Origin: Nymphaea colorata
Lineage: Eukaryota > Streptophyta > Magnoliopsida > Nymphaeales > Nymphaeaceae
Assembly: GCF_008831285.2 (NCBI RefSeq)
Contig: NC_045138.2
Location: forward strand, 13,962,571-14,026,570
Direction: 5' to 3'
Length of the DNA stretch: 64,000 nucleotides
In this document: positions 48,962 to 59,965 of the stretch, piece by piece
Layout: each line of letters begins with the position of its first letter
Position numbering within the stretch: the stretch's first letter is position 1
Notes under the pieces: generated by a model
Databases searched by the model: none
What the model was told of the DNA's origin: nothing
The model's input: the letters and a program-made list of their open reading frames with translations, nothing else
Made by a program: the position numbers and the translations under genes

Positions 48962-50142
48962 GGCCAAGAAGGAGGGAGGAGAAGTGGTGGGAGGGTTCAA
49001 TTAAGCCTTAGATGAAGGATGACATGGACGGTTGAGATCAATCCTTAGTCGGTATCATAGCTTTGGACCATTTATTAATCATCAAGATATCCCAAACATG
49101 CTGGCCCAGATGAGATAAATTTAGGGTTATGAATCTGGCCCGACATTGCACAAATTTTACTGAATTTGCCACTATGCGGATCTTTACAAAGTTAACCTTG
49201 TTGACGAAATAATCACGTCCTCCTAATATTTGGGATTTTATGAAGACTTAAATACCTGTTAGGGACAGATATCTGGCAGCCTGTTAGGGCGCAGATTGAA
49301 AAGGAAAAATTACTTATAAATTGGATTTTAGATTCAGATTCAGATATGACTTTTTTTTATTTGAATTTGAATCTGAATATGTTAATATCCAAAAAAATAA
49401 ATATGATTAAAGATATATCTAATTTGAATATAATCTGTTGACATCCTACTCTCAATGTTAAAAAAAAAAAAAAAGGAAAAAAAAGCAAAATATTGTGTTT
49501 TGTGTTATATGTGATGGTAGACATTGTATGTAAGATTCACAACAACATGAGGGCAAAAATAAGAATTGGGATCGTTGGCTAGCAGTTGAGAACTTGTTCG
49601 GTGTCGGCAGCACGAGGGGAGGGCCCAATCCAGATCTTATTATCTTCTTTACGTGGATCCCACAATTCTCCTTTTATTTTTTTTATCAATTTATTCATTT
49701 TATTTATTTATTTTTAGGCCACCTTTTTTCTAGAAGAATATTAATTTGAAGTCACATTTTAGTCATACACGTTTTTAGTTTAAAAAGCCAATAGACGGCA
49801 CCTTTCTATTAGCCGTTGAATTGAACCGGTTTTATCATCCTTTTTGGGCTAAGATCGGGTCAATTTCTATAACAAATTTTAACCCCAAAAAAAAAAAAAT
49901 CTTTTTTCTTTCAGTTTGATATGTATGGGTGATGGCAAATGGGAGAAGTAAAGGATAGGAAAATGAGACACCACGGAAAGGAAAAGGTAGATTCGTCTAC
50001 GTCGTCACATTATGATGCACTCCGTCTCGCCGTCGGCGTATTGATGATACCGGTTCGGTCTGCTTTCTTTTCTATTAGTAAAATTTCATTGCACCCATTC
50101 ATCCAATTACAATCAACAACAAAAATTACATGAAATTAATGG

Positions 50143-50177
<35 letters not shown>

Positions 50178-50980
50178 AGAGAGAGAGAGAAAAAAAGTAA
50201 CATTGTGTTTTAGAACTACATGTTTTAGAAACATCAAGTTTTTGTTTTAGGAATTGTGGTGTACATGTGTAAGTTTCTTTTAATTCAAAAATCAAAGTCC
50301 GAGTTTGAAATAAGAACGTAGTAGTTTTTTTTTTTTTTTTTCGAAACACAATGTCCTCTTATTAAATTCATGTTCTTTTAATAAAAACATAGTATCACAC
50401 ATTTTTTTAAACATGTTGTGTAATAACTGATTTTTAAGATCATGAACGTGTTTTTTTTACTTAAGATCAGGTTCACTTTTTTTTTTTTTAGTTTTTTTGG
50501 TGATAAAGCGATTTTATCTTATGCCTATTTAATTTAAAGATGATAACTTGAACCCTTATCCGCACCTCAACAATGACTCTTTCCGTTTTTGATCTGACCA
50601 CGTTCTACTCTCGGCTCCAATTCCTAAGCATAGGGGCGAAGCCAAGACTGTTTTTAGGGGCGGGTCAAACGTTCTTACGAACTTATTCGTGGAGGACAAA
50701 CCCAAATCTAAAAAATACATTAAGCGACTAAAAATTTTTGAAGAATGTTTCACGTTATCATCATTAAACGTGAACGCCGTTTCTCGTAAATATACTTGCT
50801 TACCGCTGTATGTCCGATAATTTCCCGATAAAAACCTATTTATTTAAAGGCAAGTATTGCGAGACGCAAGCGGGGAGCCGCGGAATCTGATTAGGGCGGA
50901 CCCGATTTGCACGCAATAAGTGGGACCCAATAAGAAGTCAATGCAGCCCAATATTCCGACGTGGTGATCTTATCTGTTGC
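48962..50980. other. 2-kb divergent spacer between ASR and ACX2
   Basis: AT-rich, holding the upstream regions of both divergent genes. It has several homopolymer runs (A at 49460 and 49888; T at 50324 and 50480) and the microsatellite at 50144-50190. At about 50625-50705, GGGGCGAAGCC and a tail resembling dispersed plant repeats can be read. No gene supported. Confidence 0.5.
50144..50190 (+). repeat. (AT)n(GA)n compound microsatellite
   Basis: An AT dinucleotide run (to about 50174) followed directly by a GA run to 50190. Confidence 0.95.
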
Positions 50981-50986
50981 CACGTG
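50981..50986 (+). promoter_or_regulatory. G-box CACGTG upstream of ACX2
   Basis: Palindromic CACGTG within GCCACGTGTAA, 112 nt before the ATG at 51098, matching the bZIP/bHLH core (and the ABRE core ACGTG). The position suits a functional promoter or leader element, but this is not proven. Confidence 0.45.
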
Positions 50987-51097
50987 TAATTGCGTGACGC
51001 GGGAACCTCTTCACGTTTTTATGGAAGGCCTCTCCAATCCGTAAAGCCGTCGGTTTCGATCCTTCTTCTTCCTCCCCCGTCTTTTCTCCACCGGAAG

Positions 51098-54000
51098 ATG
51101 GCAGCGAACCCTCGAATCGACGGTGATGAGGACTCCATTGACGTGTCTACCCGCCGGATTCAACGGCTGAGGTCACACCTCGCCCCGGCGCCGGCGACGG
51201 ATAGTCAGCTCCTCCTCTACCGGTCACCCTGCGCCAGAGTGATGCCCGCGCTGCCGGACCCCTCCCTTCTCTCCGCGTACCTCCGCGGGAGGCATCGGGA
51301 CGTGCAGGAGCGCGTGTTTCGATACTTCATCTCCCGGCCGGAGCTGCATACGCCGCTTGAGATCGGGAGGGACGACCACCGGGAGCTCTGCATGAAGCAG
51401 CTTATTGGCCTGGTCCGCGGAGTCGGGATCAAGCCTCTCCGACTCATCTCCGACGATCCTGCTCAGTACTTTGCCGTGGTGGAGGCCGCCGGTGCTGTCG
51501 ACATGTCTCTCGGAGTCAAATTTGGCGTCCAGTACAGGTCATCGCCCTGGCTTTCTCCTCCCCTTTTATTTATTCACTTGCCCTGCTTTTTCCTTTTCCT
51601 GGAAATGAGGATTGTGAGCATGTTTGGTTTTCGAATTGCGAAGTTTCAGTTTAGGATTCTCTCTGGTCTTCTGGCACTGTAAGCACGTTTTGGTGGGACC
51701 GGAGAATTTTTCCCCATTTTCTATTTTTCCTTCGATTATGTTTAAGGGCGGAAAGTTGTCTGGAAAAGTAAGGATAATTTGGGATATTCTGCCCAATATA
51801 TCTATTCATTTCCTATCCGGACGAATAGAGTGCTCGAAGATACATTGTTTGGACGCACCCAATTATCTAGAAACGGAGGACAAGCAAGGAACATCCTGGA
51901 TTATCGGATAAGCGGCTGTACGTAACGACCGCTTGACGTGTTTGAGGAACTAAGGGTTTTTGCTTTTTAGTGTGGAATTATTCCGATGTACTGGTTGTTG
52001 CCTGTCTTTTAGCCTTTTTGCTTCCTGTTCGTTTTATTTTGTCTTCTTTCTTGCGGCGTGCTTGGTTTGTGCATTTAGAACCCCGTTTCCTGTAATTGAA
52101 AGATTTGGTCCCGGAACAAGTTTTGTTCATCAGAGGCATCGTGTACGGAGGTAGCTTGTGTGTGAAAGCAACTCCGTTTGAGACGTGTTCATGTTTCTTT
52201 TTTGTCGTGATCGGTAGCTGTAGTTTTGAACTGAGGCATTGATTTGCAGCTCAAAATGCAAATTTGTAAGTAATGAAAATTTCGATATGGCGTATTGGCA
52301 TTCAATAGAATGATGGTGCACTTTAATGGTTCAAGTGGAAGGAGACAAGTGATCAGTTTGCAGTTAAGAGAGGTAGTAGTGGAGGCTGCTCAAACGATCC
52401 GGCTAGGTGACAATGCTATGCTGTCACAAAGTTTACGCAGAACTGTGGTAAAACTGTGTAGAGTAAAGAAGCGCTAAAATAGAGAATGAGGACATACAAA
52501 CAACGTTAAACTAATGATCTCCACTATTATTTGCTTCCTAAGAAGCCGTAGCAGTTTGGCAGAAATGCTAATGCTTAACAGGCTTTTAGATTTAGAAACT
52601 AAAGTACGGACTCTCTAACAGCAATAGCTCCGCAGAGTAGGTTCCCATCTGTTCACTCTCAACGGGCAGCTGAAGGGTAAAAAAAGGTTGAAGTGCAGTC
52701 CCCAACCTTGACCTGCTAAATTGAATAATCTCTTTAATTAGCCACAAAGGCTGGCTACTCCAAAAGCAGGTGGATGATCAACTATTACTGGGCCTGTCAC
52801 TTAAGACATTTAGTTCTTTTTCCTTTTGCTAAGCCGGTGGATATCTAGCATGCCTCGAGTCTATGTCTTGGTGAAATGGGTTGTGATTTGAAGCTAATTA
52901 CATGCCTTATCTGTCTTCACATTCTATCCTTATAGTTTTCTAGCAGCCCTTAAGCTTTGTCTGATGTCGGAGTTTTCTTAGTTGCATGGATCATGCTTTT
53001 AGAAGTTTTCAATTATTTTGCATTTTCTATTGATCAGTATATCTAATTTTTTATTCAGTTAGTGAACTATTTTTTGTGCTTTTGGCAGCCTTTGGGGTGG
53101 CTCAGTGATCAATCTGGGGACCAAAAAGCACAGAGACAAGTACTTTAATGAGATAGACAATTTAAATTATCCCGGTTGTTTCGCAATGACAGAACTCCAT
53201 CATGGTAGGTACTCTATATCCTTTGAATCAGCTAGATTAGGACTTTTCTTTTGTTTGTGATTATACTTCTGTCTTGTGGGAAGTTTCTTTTATAGCTGAA
53301 GATCTAATTGCATTTCTTCATCTTTCTGCCACAAGGTTCAAATGTTCAAGGCATTCAAACTGTAGCAATCTTTGATCCTGCAACTGATGAATTTGTCATT
53401 AACACACCTAATGATGGAGCAATAAAGTGGTGGATTGGAAATGCTGCGCTTCATGGGAAGTTTGCAACTGTCTTCGCCAAACTGATCTTGCCATCGCCTG
53501 AATCAAAAGATGGTGCCGATATGGGAGTCCATGCATTCATTGTTCCAATAAGAGATGTGGAGACACACTGTGTCCTTCCTGGCATCGAAATCCGTGATTG
53601 TGGACATAAGATTGGCCTTAATGGGGTTGACAATGGGGCACTAAAATTCACAAATGTGAGGATCCCACGTGATAATCTGCTTAATCGGTTTGGTGATGTT
53701 TCACGTGATGGAAAATATACAAGCAGCCTACCTACAATTAATAAAAGATTCGCTGCAACTCTGGGGGAGCTAGTTGGTGGGAGAGTGGCCATTGCTTATT
53801 CTTCTGTCGCGGTACTTAAGTTGTCATTGACCATAGCAATACGATATTCTCTCCTTCGGCAGCAATTCGGACCCCCAAAGCAGCCAGAAATCAGTATACT
53901 GGATTATCAATCCCAGCAACATAAACTCATGCCAATGCTTGCATCTGCATATGCCTTCCACTTTGCATCAAAGTGTCTGGTTGATGAGTATGCTGAGATG

Positions 54001-55227
54001 AAGAAGACTCAGGATGAAGAGGTGATTGGTGATGTTCATACTCTTTCTTCTGGTCTCAAAGCATATATTACATCATATACTGCCAGGTCCTTGAGCACAT
54101 GCCGGGAAGCTTGTGGTGGACATGGATATGCTGCTGTCAATAGGTTTGGTGATTTACGTAATGACCATGATATATTTCAAACCTTTGAAGGAGATAACAC
54201 TGTGCTTCTTCAGCAGGTAATGCATGAATATAGCCTCTTTCTTTTGTTCTCTTCACTGTTTATCCATGATATAACCTAGTAATCCTTGTATACAGGTATC
54301 AGCATATCTTTTGAAGCAATACCAAGAAAAATTCAAAGGTGGAACATTAACTGTAACATGGAACTATTTAAGGGAATCAATGGGTGCTTACCTCTCTCAA
54401 CCAAATCCTGTAACTATTCGCCGTGAAGGAGAAGAGCACCTGAGGGATCCTAGCTTCCAGTTGGATGCTTTCAGGGTAGGTGAAAAGGCACAGTTTTAGC
54501 CATAGCCATATTTTAACTGTCCATTAGTTACTATCACCGTTTGGTAGTCCAATGAAATTTCACTATTCATTATTTTCTTGCAGTACCGAACATCTCGGTT
54601 GCTTCACACGGTCGCAATCCGCCTGCGCAAGCATTCTAAGACCCTTGGAGGCTTTGGTGCATGGAACAGGTGTTTAAATCATTTGTTGACTCTTGCAGAG
54701 TCCCACATTGAATCGGTCATTTTGGCAAAATTTATAGAAGCTGTTGAAAGGTAAGGTTCAATATGGATGGCTGCTGTTCTCTGAATATAAATTACAATTA
54801 CAATTTGCTGAATTAAGTTATGTTGCAGCTGCAAGGACAGCAGCACCCGATCTGTTCTGAAGCTTGTCTGTGACCTTTACGCCTTGGATCGCATATGGAA
54901 GGACATTGGTACTTTTCGTAATGTAGACTATGTGGCTCCTAATAAGGCAAAGGTAAGAACGAACATGGCCTACTTGTAGTAGGATGACTGATGCCCACAA
55001 ACATTCTGTCACTATGCCTATACAAGTACTGTTTATTGCCTCTAATGTTGCACATCTGGGATTGTTTGCAGGCAATCCACAAGCTCACAGAATACCTGAG
55101 TTTCCAAGTGAAGAATGTCGCCAAAGAACTCGTGGGAGCATTTGATATTCCTGATGAGGTCGTTCGCGCACCAATTGCTTTGCAGTCTGAGCCATACAAC
55201 CAATATACACAGTTTGTAGGATTTTAA
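51098..55227 (+). CDS. ACX2: Peroxisomal long-chain acyl-CoA oxidase, ACX2 type (7 exons, 687 aa)
   Basis: FAD enzyme that performs the first step of peroxisomal beta-oxidation, forming trans-2-enoyl-CoA and H2O2, with preference for long-chain acyl-CoA. Exons: 51098-51537, 53089-53204, 53336-54216, 54296-54475, 54584-54750, 54829-54952, 55072-55227; all GT-AG and in frame. The N-terminus carries a PTS2 peroxisome signal RIQRLRSHL (residues 20-28, R-I-x5-H-L). The FAD/acyl-CoA core reads [30 protein letters not shown] and [16 protein letters not shown]. The catalytic glutamate is in TFEGDN (about E470). It ends NQYTQFVGF without a PTS1. N-terminal text and length match ACX2 (692 aa in Arabidopsis) far better than ACX1, ACX3 or ACX4. 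The start is the only ATG giving the PTS2, within a GC-rich first exon. Confidence 0.97.
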
Positions 55228-56168
55228 GCAGATCAAAGCAGACGTACAAGTTGTGGAGAAATTTCTACTGTAAATAATTTGTGGAGTGCACCAGTATAAA
55301 CCGGAAGCACGCTTACATTCAGGCGATTGCTTTTAGACGCTTGGAAGTTTGATCCAAGAGCTTCAAATGCCTCCCTTCTTTGCCTCTTGGCTGTACATTG
55401 ACTGTACAAACTAGGTGACAACTTTCATCTAATAAGTATAATATAATTATGGCCTTACTATGTTGTGTGGTTTCTTCTTTCTTCTTGGATTGCATTAGTC
55501 ATTTCATGCAACGATATTCACAAATTCCAATATTCTGGTGCAAACCCGATGTTCGATGTTTGGTATGTTGATGCTTTACAGTTTGGATTGGGAAGCAAAT
55601 GTGTATTCTTAAATCCATACCCAGTTACCGATTGGACTCCGATCCTATGGTTGCAAACGGATTGGTTTGGGGACAGAAAAATATGTTCAGAGATCGGATT
55701 GAAATCAGATCTTGGAGTTAAAACCAACCAGCATGCCGGAACTTTAGTTTTACGGTATATACAACTTAAATGGTTGGTGGGACAATTCCATATTTAATTC
55801 AAACCTCAATCGATCCAAGAAGAGGAAAAAACAACCAAAGCGGGTTGTTCATAAAACGAAAAATAATAATAAACTGAGTTTGATGGAGAGTTTTCTTATC
55901 AAATCCGATCCATATCAGATTTTCAGAGGCATCCTGAATCCAATTACATGATAGCTCCTCTCCCAAAGGCAGTCGATTTTTCAATAAATGGCCGGAAGTT
56001 TATTTGTTGATTCTCAAACTTTCCACGCCACGTTTTCCTCCCATTCGAACCGACGGCGGTAGCGGGAAGCCTCCTCCGGTGTTTCTCTGCGTTGTTTTTT
56101 GTTGCTGATCGCTCCCATTCATTCTGAAAGAGAGGGCGAAGGGAAAGAAGCAGAAAATCAAGGAGGGG
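55228..56168. other. 0.9-kb spacer between ACX2 and the WDR83-like gene
   Basis: Holds the ACX2 3' UTR and the promoter and leader of the next gene. The part from about 55530 to 55930 has ACCGATTGGACTCCGATCC-like text resembling degraded dispersed repeat. No gene supported. Confidence 0.5.
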
Positions 56169-59100
56169 ATGGCGACGTCTGGAGGTGGAGAGCAGTTGCC
56201 CAGGAAGGAGGTTGCGGTGCTGAAGGGTCATGAAGGGGCGGTGCTGGCCGCGCGCTTCAACTCCGACGGCAACTACTGCCTGAGCTGCGGCAAGGACCGG
56301 ACCATTCGGCTGTGGAACCCTCACCGCTCCCTCCACATCAAGACCTACAAGGCCCACGCTCGCGACGTCCGCGACGTCCATGTCACTCTGTATGGTCTCC
56401 CCACTAAACCCTGATCCGAATATGACGCCCTTCTTCTTCGTTCCATTGTCGTCGTTATTATTTCTTCTTATGATTGTTGTAATTCTTGCTGTTGTGTTAT
56501 TACGTTCAGGGATAACGCGAAATTGTGTTCATGTGGTGGCGATCGGCAGGTATTCTATTGGGATGTAGCAACAGGTCGCGTAATCCGGAAATTTCGAGGC
56601 CACGATAGTGATGTATGCGGCTGTTTGTTTCTTCTTTAGTGTAATGGTTCTTTTCAGTTTCTTCTGCTTGTTCTTGTTGTTCGATGAGGAAATTAGGGTT
56701 GAGGATCAGCTTATATATGTGATTTTATTAGTTGCAAGGTCTTCTTGATCTGTGATGCGGCTGGGATTACTGGTCGTTTGATATAATAATTTGATTGGGG
56801 ATAGGCATGCATTGATTGTGTTTCCACACTGCTTGCCGTTAGAATTGATTATCGTATGAGTTTCGCAATGAATAAATTTAGGAATTACATGCTTTTACTT
56901 TTCGTGGGTCAATGCGTTAAGTTGTGTTTGAACGAAGTTCATGTTTGTCATTTTGATGGTGCACATTCTTGTTCATGTATCTCTTTTGCCGCGATTGTTG
57001 TAAGCCAATAGTTCTGGTTGGAACGCTTGGAGATAGAGTAAAAAGGGGTTAGTATGGTACTTTGAGTTACCGAATGTTTTGAAATACTGCCCCAGGATCA
57101 TTCAGAATTTAGTTTGTTCGTGTCACTGAATTTGCTAATGTATAAATAATCTATCATCAGCTCATGTATGATGTAATCTAAGCCTCCAAACCGTAGATAA
57201 TAACTTTTAGGGAGCATGTGATGTCATGCAATTTAAACAATTGGGGAGTACTTGGAAGCTTCTAATGCGAGAAGCACAACTGGTAATTTATTTCCGCCAA
57301 AAAATGTGAAAAAGAAAAAATACCTGCACTTCTGAGAACCAGTAAAAGAATGAGTTTCTTGACGTGTTTTGATGCACCCAAAAGTTAAACGAATGGAGGG
57401 GCAAGGGCCCTGGGTAACTTCAGATAGCAAAGACATGATTAAGGTTTTGAGAGGACAAAACTTGAAACGAACTTCTGAGTCAGAATCTGAATCTTTTTCT
57501 GGATACTATTTAATAATGTTGGACTTCTTTAAATTTAGATTTTACATAGTTTCAATATTAGGGGCATTCTCATCTGGATGGTTTCTGGAATTAAAAAAGC
57601 AAATTTAAGGGAATAATTCTATTCAGAGAAAAAGAAATTGGGTTTTGATTCCAGTAGCATGATGATATCTGTCTAGACACTAGAGTCCTTTGTCGTGTCT
57701 GAAATAGAATCATGCGTTAGATGTCTCGGACGTCATGACTGAAACTATATGTCTTTAATATCACATTTTGCTCAGGAAAAAATAGAAACTGAAAAGTAAA
57801 ATTCTTTTTACTCAAATAAGCTTGATCAAAAAGCAAGTTATTGAGAAAATCTCCTCAGATGCTTTCTTTCTAATAGATTGCGGAGAATGACACATTTCTA
57901 CATGTTTAAACCTGAAATAGTAAAGCTCTGTGAATACTGAAAGTCAACTACTTCATGTCCGCATATAGTTTCCAGTCTCACAAAGAAATCTTGACATTTA
58001 TGAATCACAGGTAAATGCTGTCAAGTTCAATGAGTATGGTGCTGCACTAATATCAGCTGGTAATGATCGTTCAGTGAGGGCATGGGATTGCAGATCACAA
58101 AGCACTGAGCCAGTTCAGGTAGAAAGCTGCTTTAGCAGTTGAAGCATGAAAATTGATGCCCAAACTTCTCATTCTTCTCTGGTTATCAGCTCTATTTTGT
58201 CCTCATTAATTGTTTGGCAGATTATTGACACATTTTCAGACAGTGTGATGTCCCTATGGTTAACTAAGACTGAAATCATTGCTGGAAGTGTTGACGGAAC
58301 TGTGCGCACGTTTGACATTCGCATTGGTAGGTATGTAGCATCTTGTTGGTGATTATCATTAACTTGCTTGCTTGCCTTTTGTTGCACTTGCAAATAAACA
58401 CAAGTTGCTAATGATTTGTCCTTCCCTTTAGTTTTCCCTAGTAACTCTTCCAAATAATTCTCATTTGATTGTAAACCAGGGAGATCGTTGATGAACTCGG
58501 ACAGCCTGTGAACTGTATTGCAGTATCAAATGATGGTAACTGTGTGCTAGCTAGTTGCTTGGATTCGTCTTTGCGCCTCCTAGACAGGTAGCATCACGAA
58601 ATAGAAACACTTTTGTTGCTGAATCTTTTAGTTGTTCCTGTTTGTTTCTCATGCTGCTCGCACGACAGGTCAACAGGCGAACTTTTGCAAGAATACAAGG
58701 GTCATACTTGTAAGGTGGGTGTTGAGAACATCATGTTGGCTTTTCATCAAATACCCAATTAATGAGCTACTCCTGTGGGGATTGCAATGAAGAAGGGTAT
58801 CTGATCATGCAATTTTAGTTGTTATAGTCAAGAAAATCTTTTACAACAATCACATCAACCTTCAAACATGTCCAAGTGTGATATTACAAGCATTACCTGT
58901 AAATGTAACCTTAGGTCTGATGATGCTTGACTTGGAAACTCATAATCACACATATGCTTATGTACACATGAAATACATTGTATACAATATCGATACAAGG
59001 ATCGAATGGGATCGTACAGATTATGTCACCCTTGTTGCCAGTTACAGTGGTGTTTACTATATTGCTATGTCATGTCTTCATCTTAAGATAATGACAGTAT

Positions 59101-59965
59101 GATAGATTAGTAGTGGCAGGATTACAGATAACACATCCTTCTCATATATCAATGCACCTACTTCATGTCTTATGTCTTGCATCCAGAATATTTCTGTGCA
59201 TGATGTGATTTTAACGTGATTATGTTTTATTTGAATCAGTCTTACAAGTTGGATTGTTGCCTTACCAACACTGATGCACATGTAGCTGGAGGATCTGAAG
59301 ATGGCAAGGTCTTCCTTTGGGATTTGGTTGAGGCATCTGTTGTTTCAAGCTTTCGAGCACATGCCTCAGTGGTAAATGAGCTTTTGTGTATTTCATATTA
59401 AATCTATTTTTTCTTTTTCATGTCTTTATCTCTGATGATGCTTAGTGATGAGGTGCTTGCGAGAAGGGGACACGGCCTTTGCCGTCCTCTTGCCTTTTGC
59501 AAGGGATTATTCTCAGTTTGTTCCCCTTTCAGTTAGTTGCAGATAATGTAGTTAAAACTTGGTTATAAAACAAAATCAAGTGTTTGAGAAACAGGAAAGT
59601 GAAACTTGCCACTCCAGGTGGCATTTTTTATTACTCTGTCCTGTTCCTCTCTTGTCTGCCATGGAAGGCCTCTTTTTCCCTTGAAACAATATATGTGCCC
59701 TTGCGGGTAATAAAATTTTATCTACTAAAATAGTTGTTTGCTGTTACCAACAACAGCAGCAGTAGCCTTAAAAGTGATGTAGATTTTTAGAACTGTGAAT
59801 CGATATTGGCGCGTTACCCGTTGCATTTTGGTATTTGAAACAATGCGAGTACATTTACTTTGTCTTTTCTTATTTAATTAGGTGACAAGTGTGAGTTATC
59901 ATCCAAAGGATGCTTGTATGATAACATCATCCATTGATGGCACTGTTCGTGTTTGGAAAGCTTAA
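56169..59965 (+). CDS. WDR83: WD40-repeat protein, WDR83/MORG1 type (8 exons, 303 aa)
   Basis: Seven-bladed beta-propeller scaffold. The animal orthologue WDR83/MORG1 binds MAPK-pathway proteins and is found in spliceosomes; the plant role is little known. Exons: 56169-56389, 56510-56612, 58011-58118, 58221-58330, 58480-58587, 58669-58714, 59240-59371, 59882-59965; all GT-AG and in frame. Each blade shows a WD40 signature, e.g. LKGHEGAVLAARFNSDGNYC with KDRTIRLWN, GGDRQVFYWD, GNDRSVRAWD, VDGTVRTFD, LDSSLRLLD, SEDGKVFLWD and SIDGTVRVWKA, the last closing the protein. Length fits the family (about 300-315 aa). The start has a GGGGATGGCG context and yields the expected short leader before blade 1. 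It is the counterpart of At5g64730 as I recall it. Confidence 0.94.

Noticed and set aside
50625-50705. GGGGCGAAGCC motif resembling ends of dispersed plant repeats
   Set aside because: Only one end is visible and no partner end or target duplication could be found, so no element was called.
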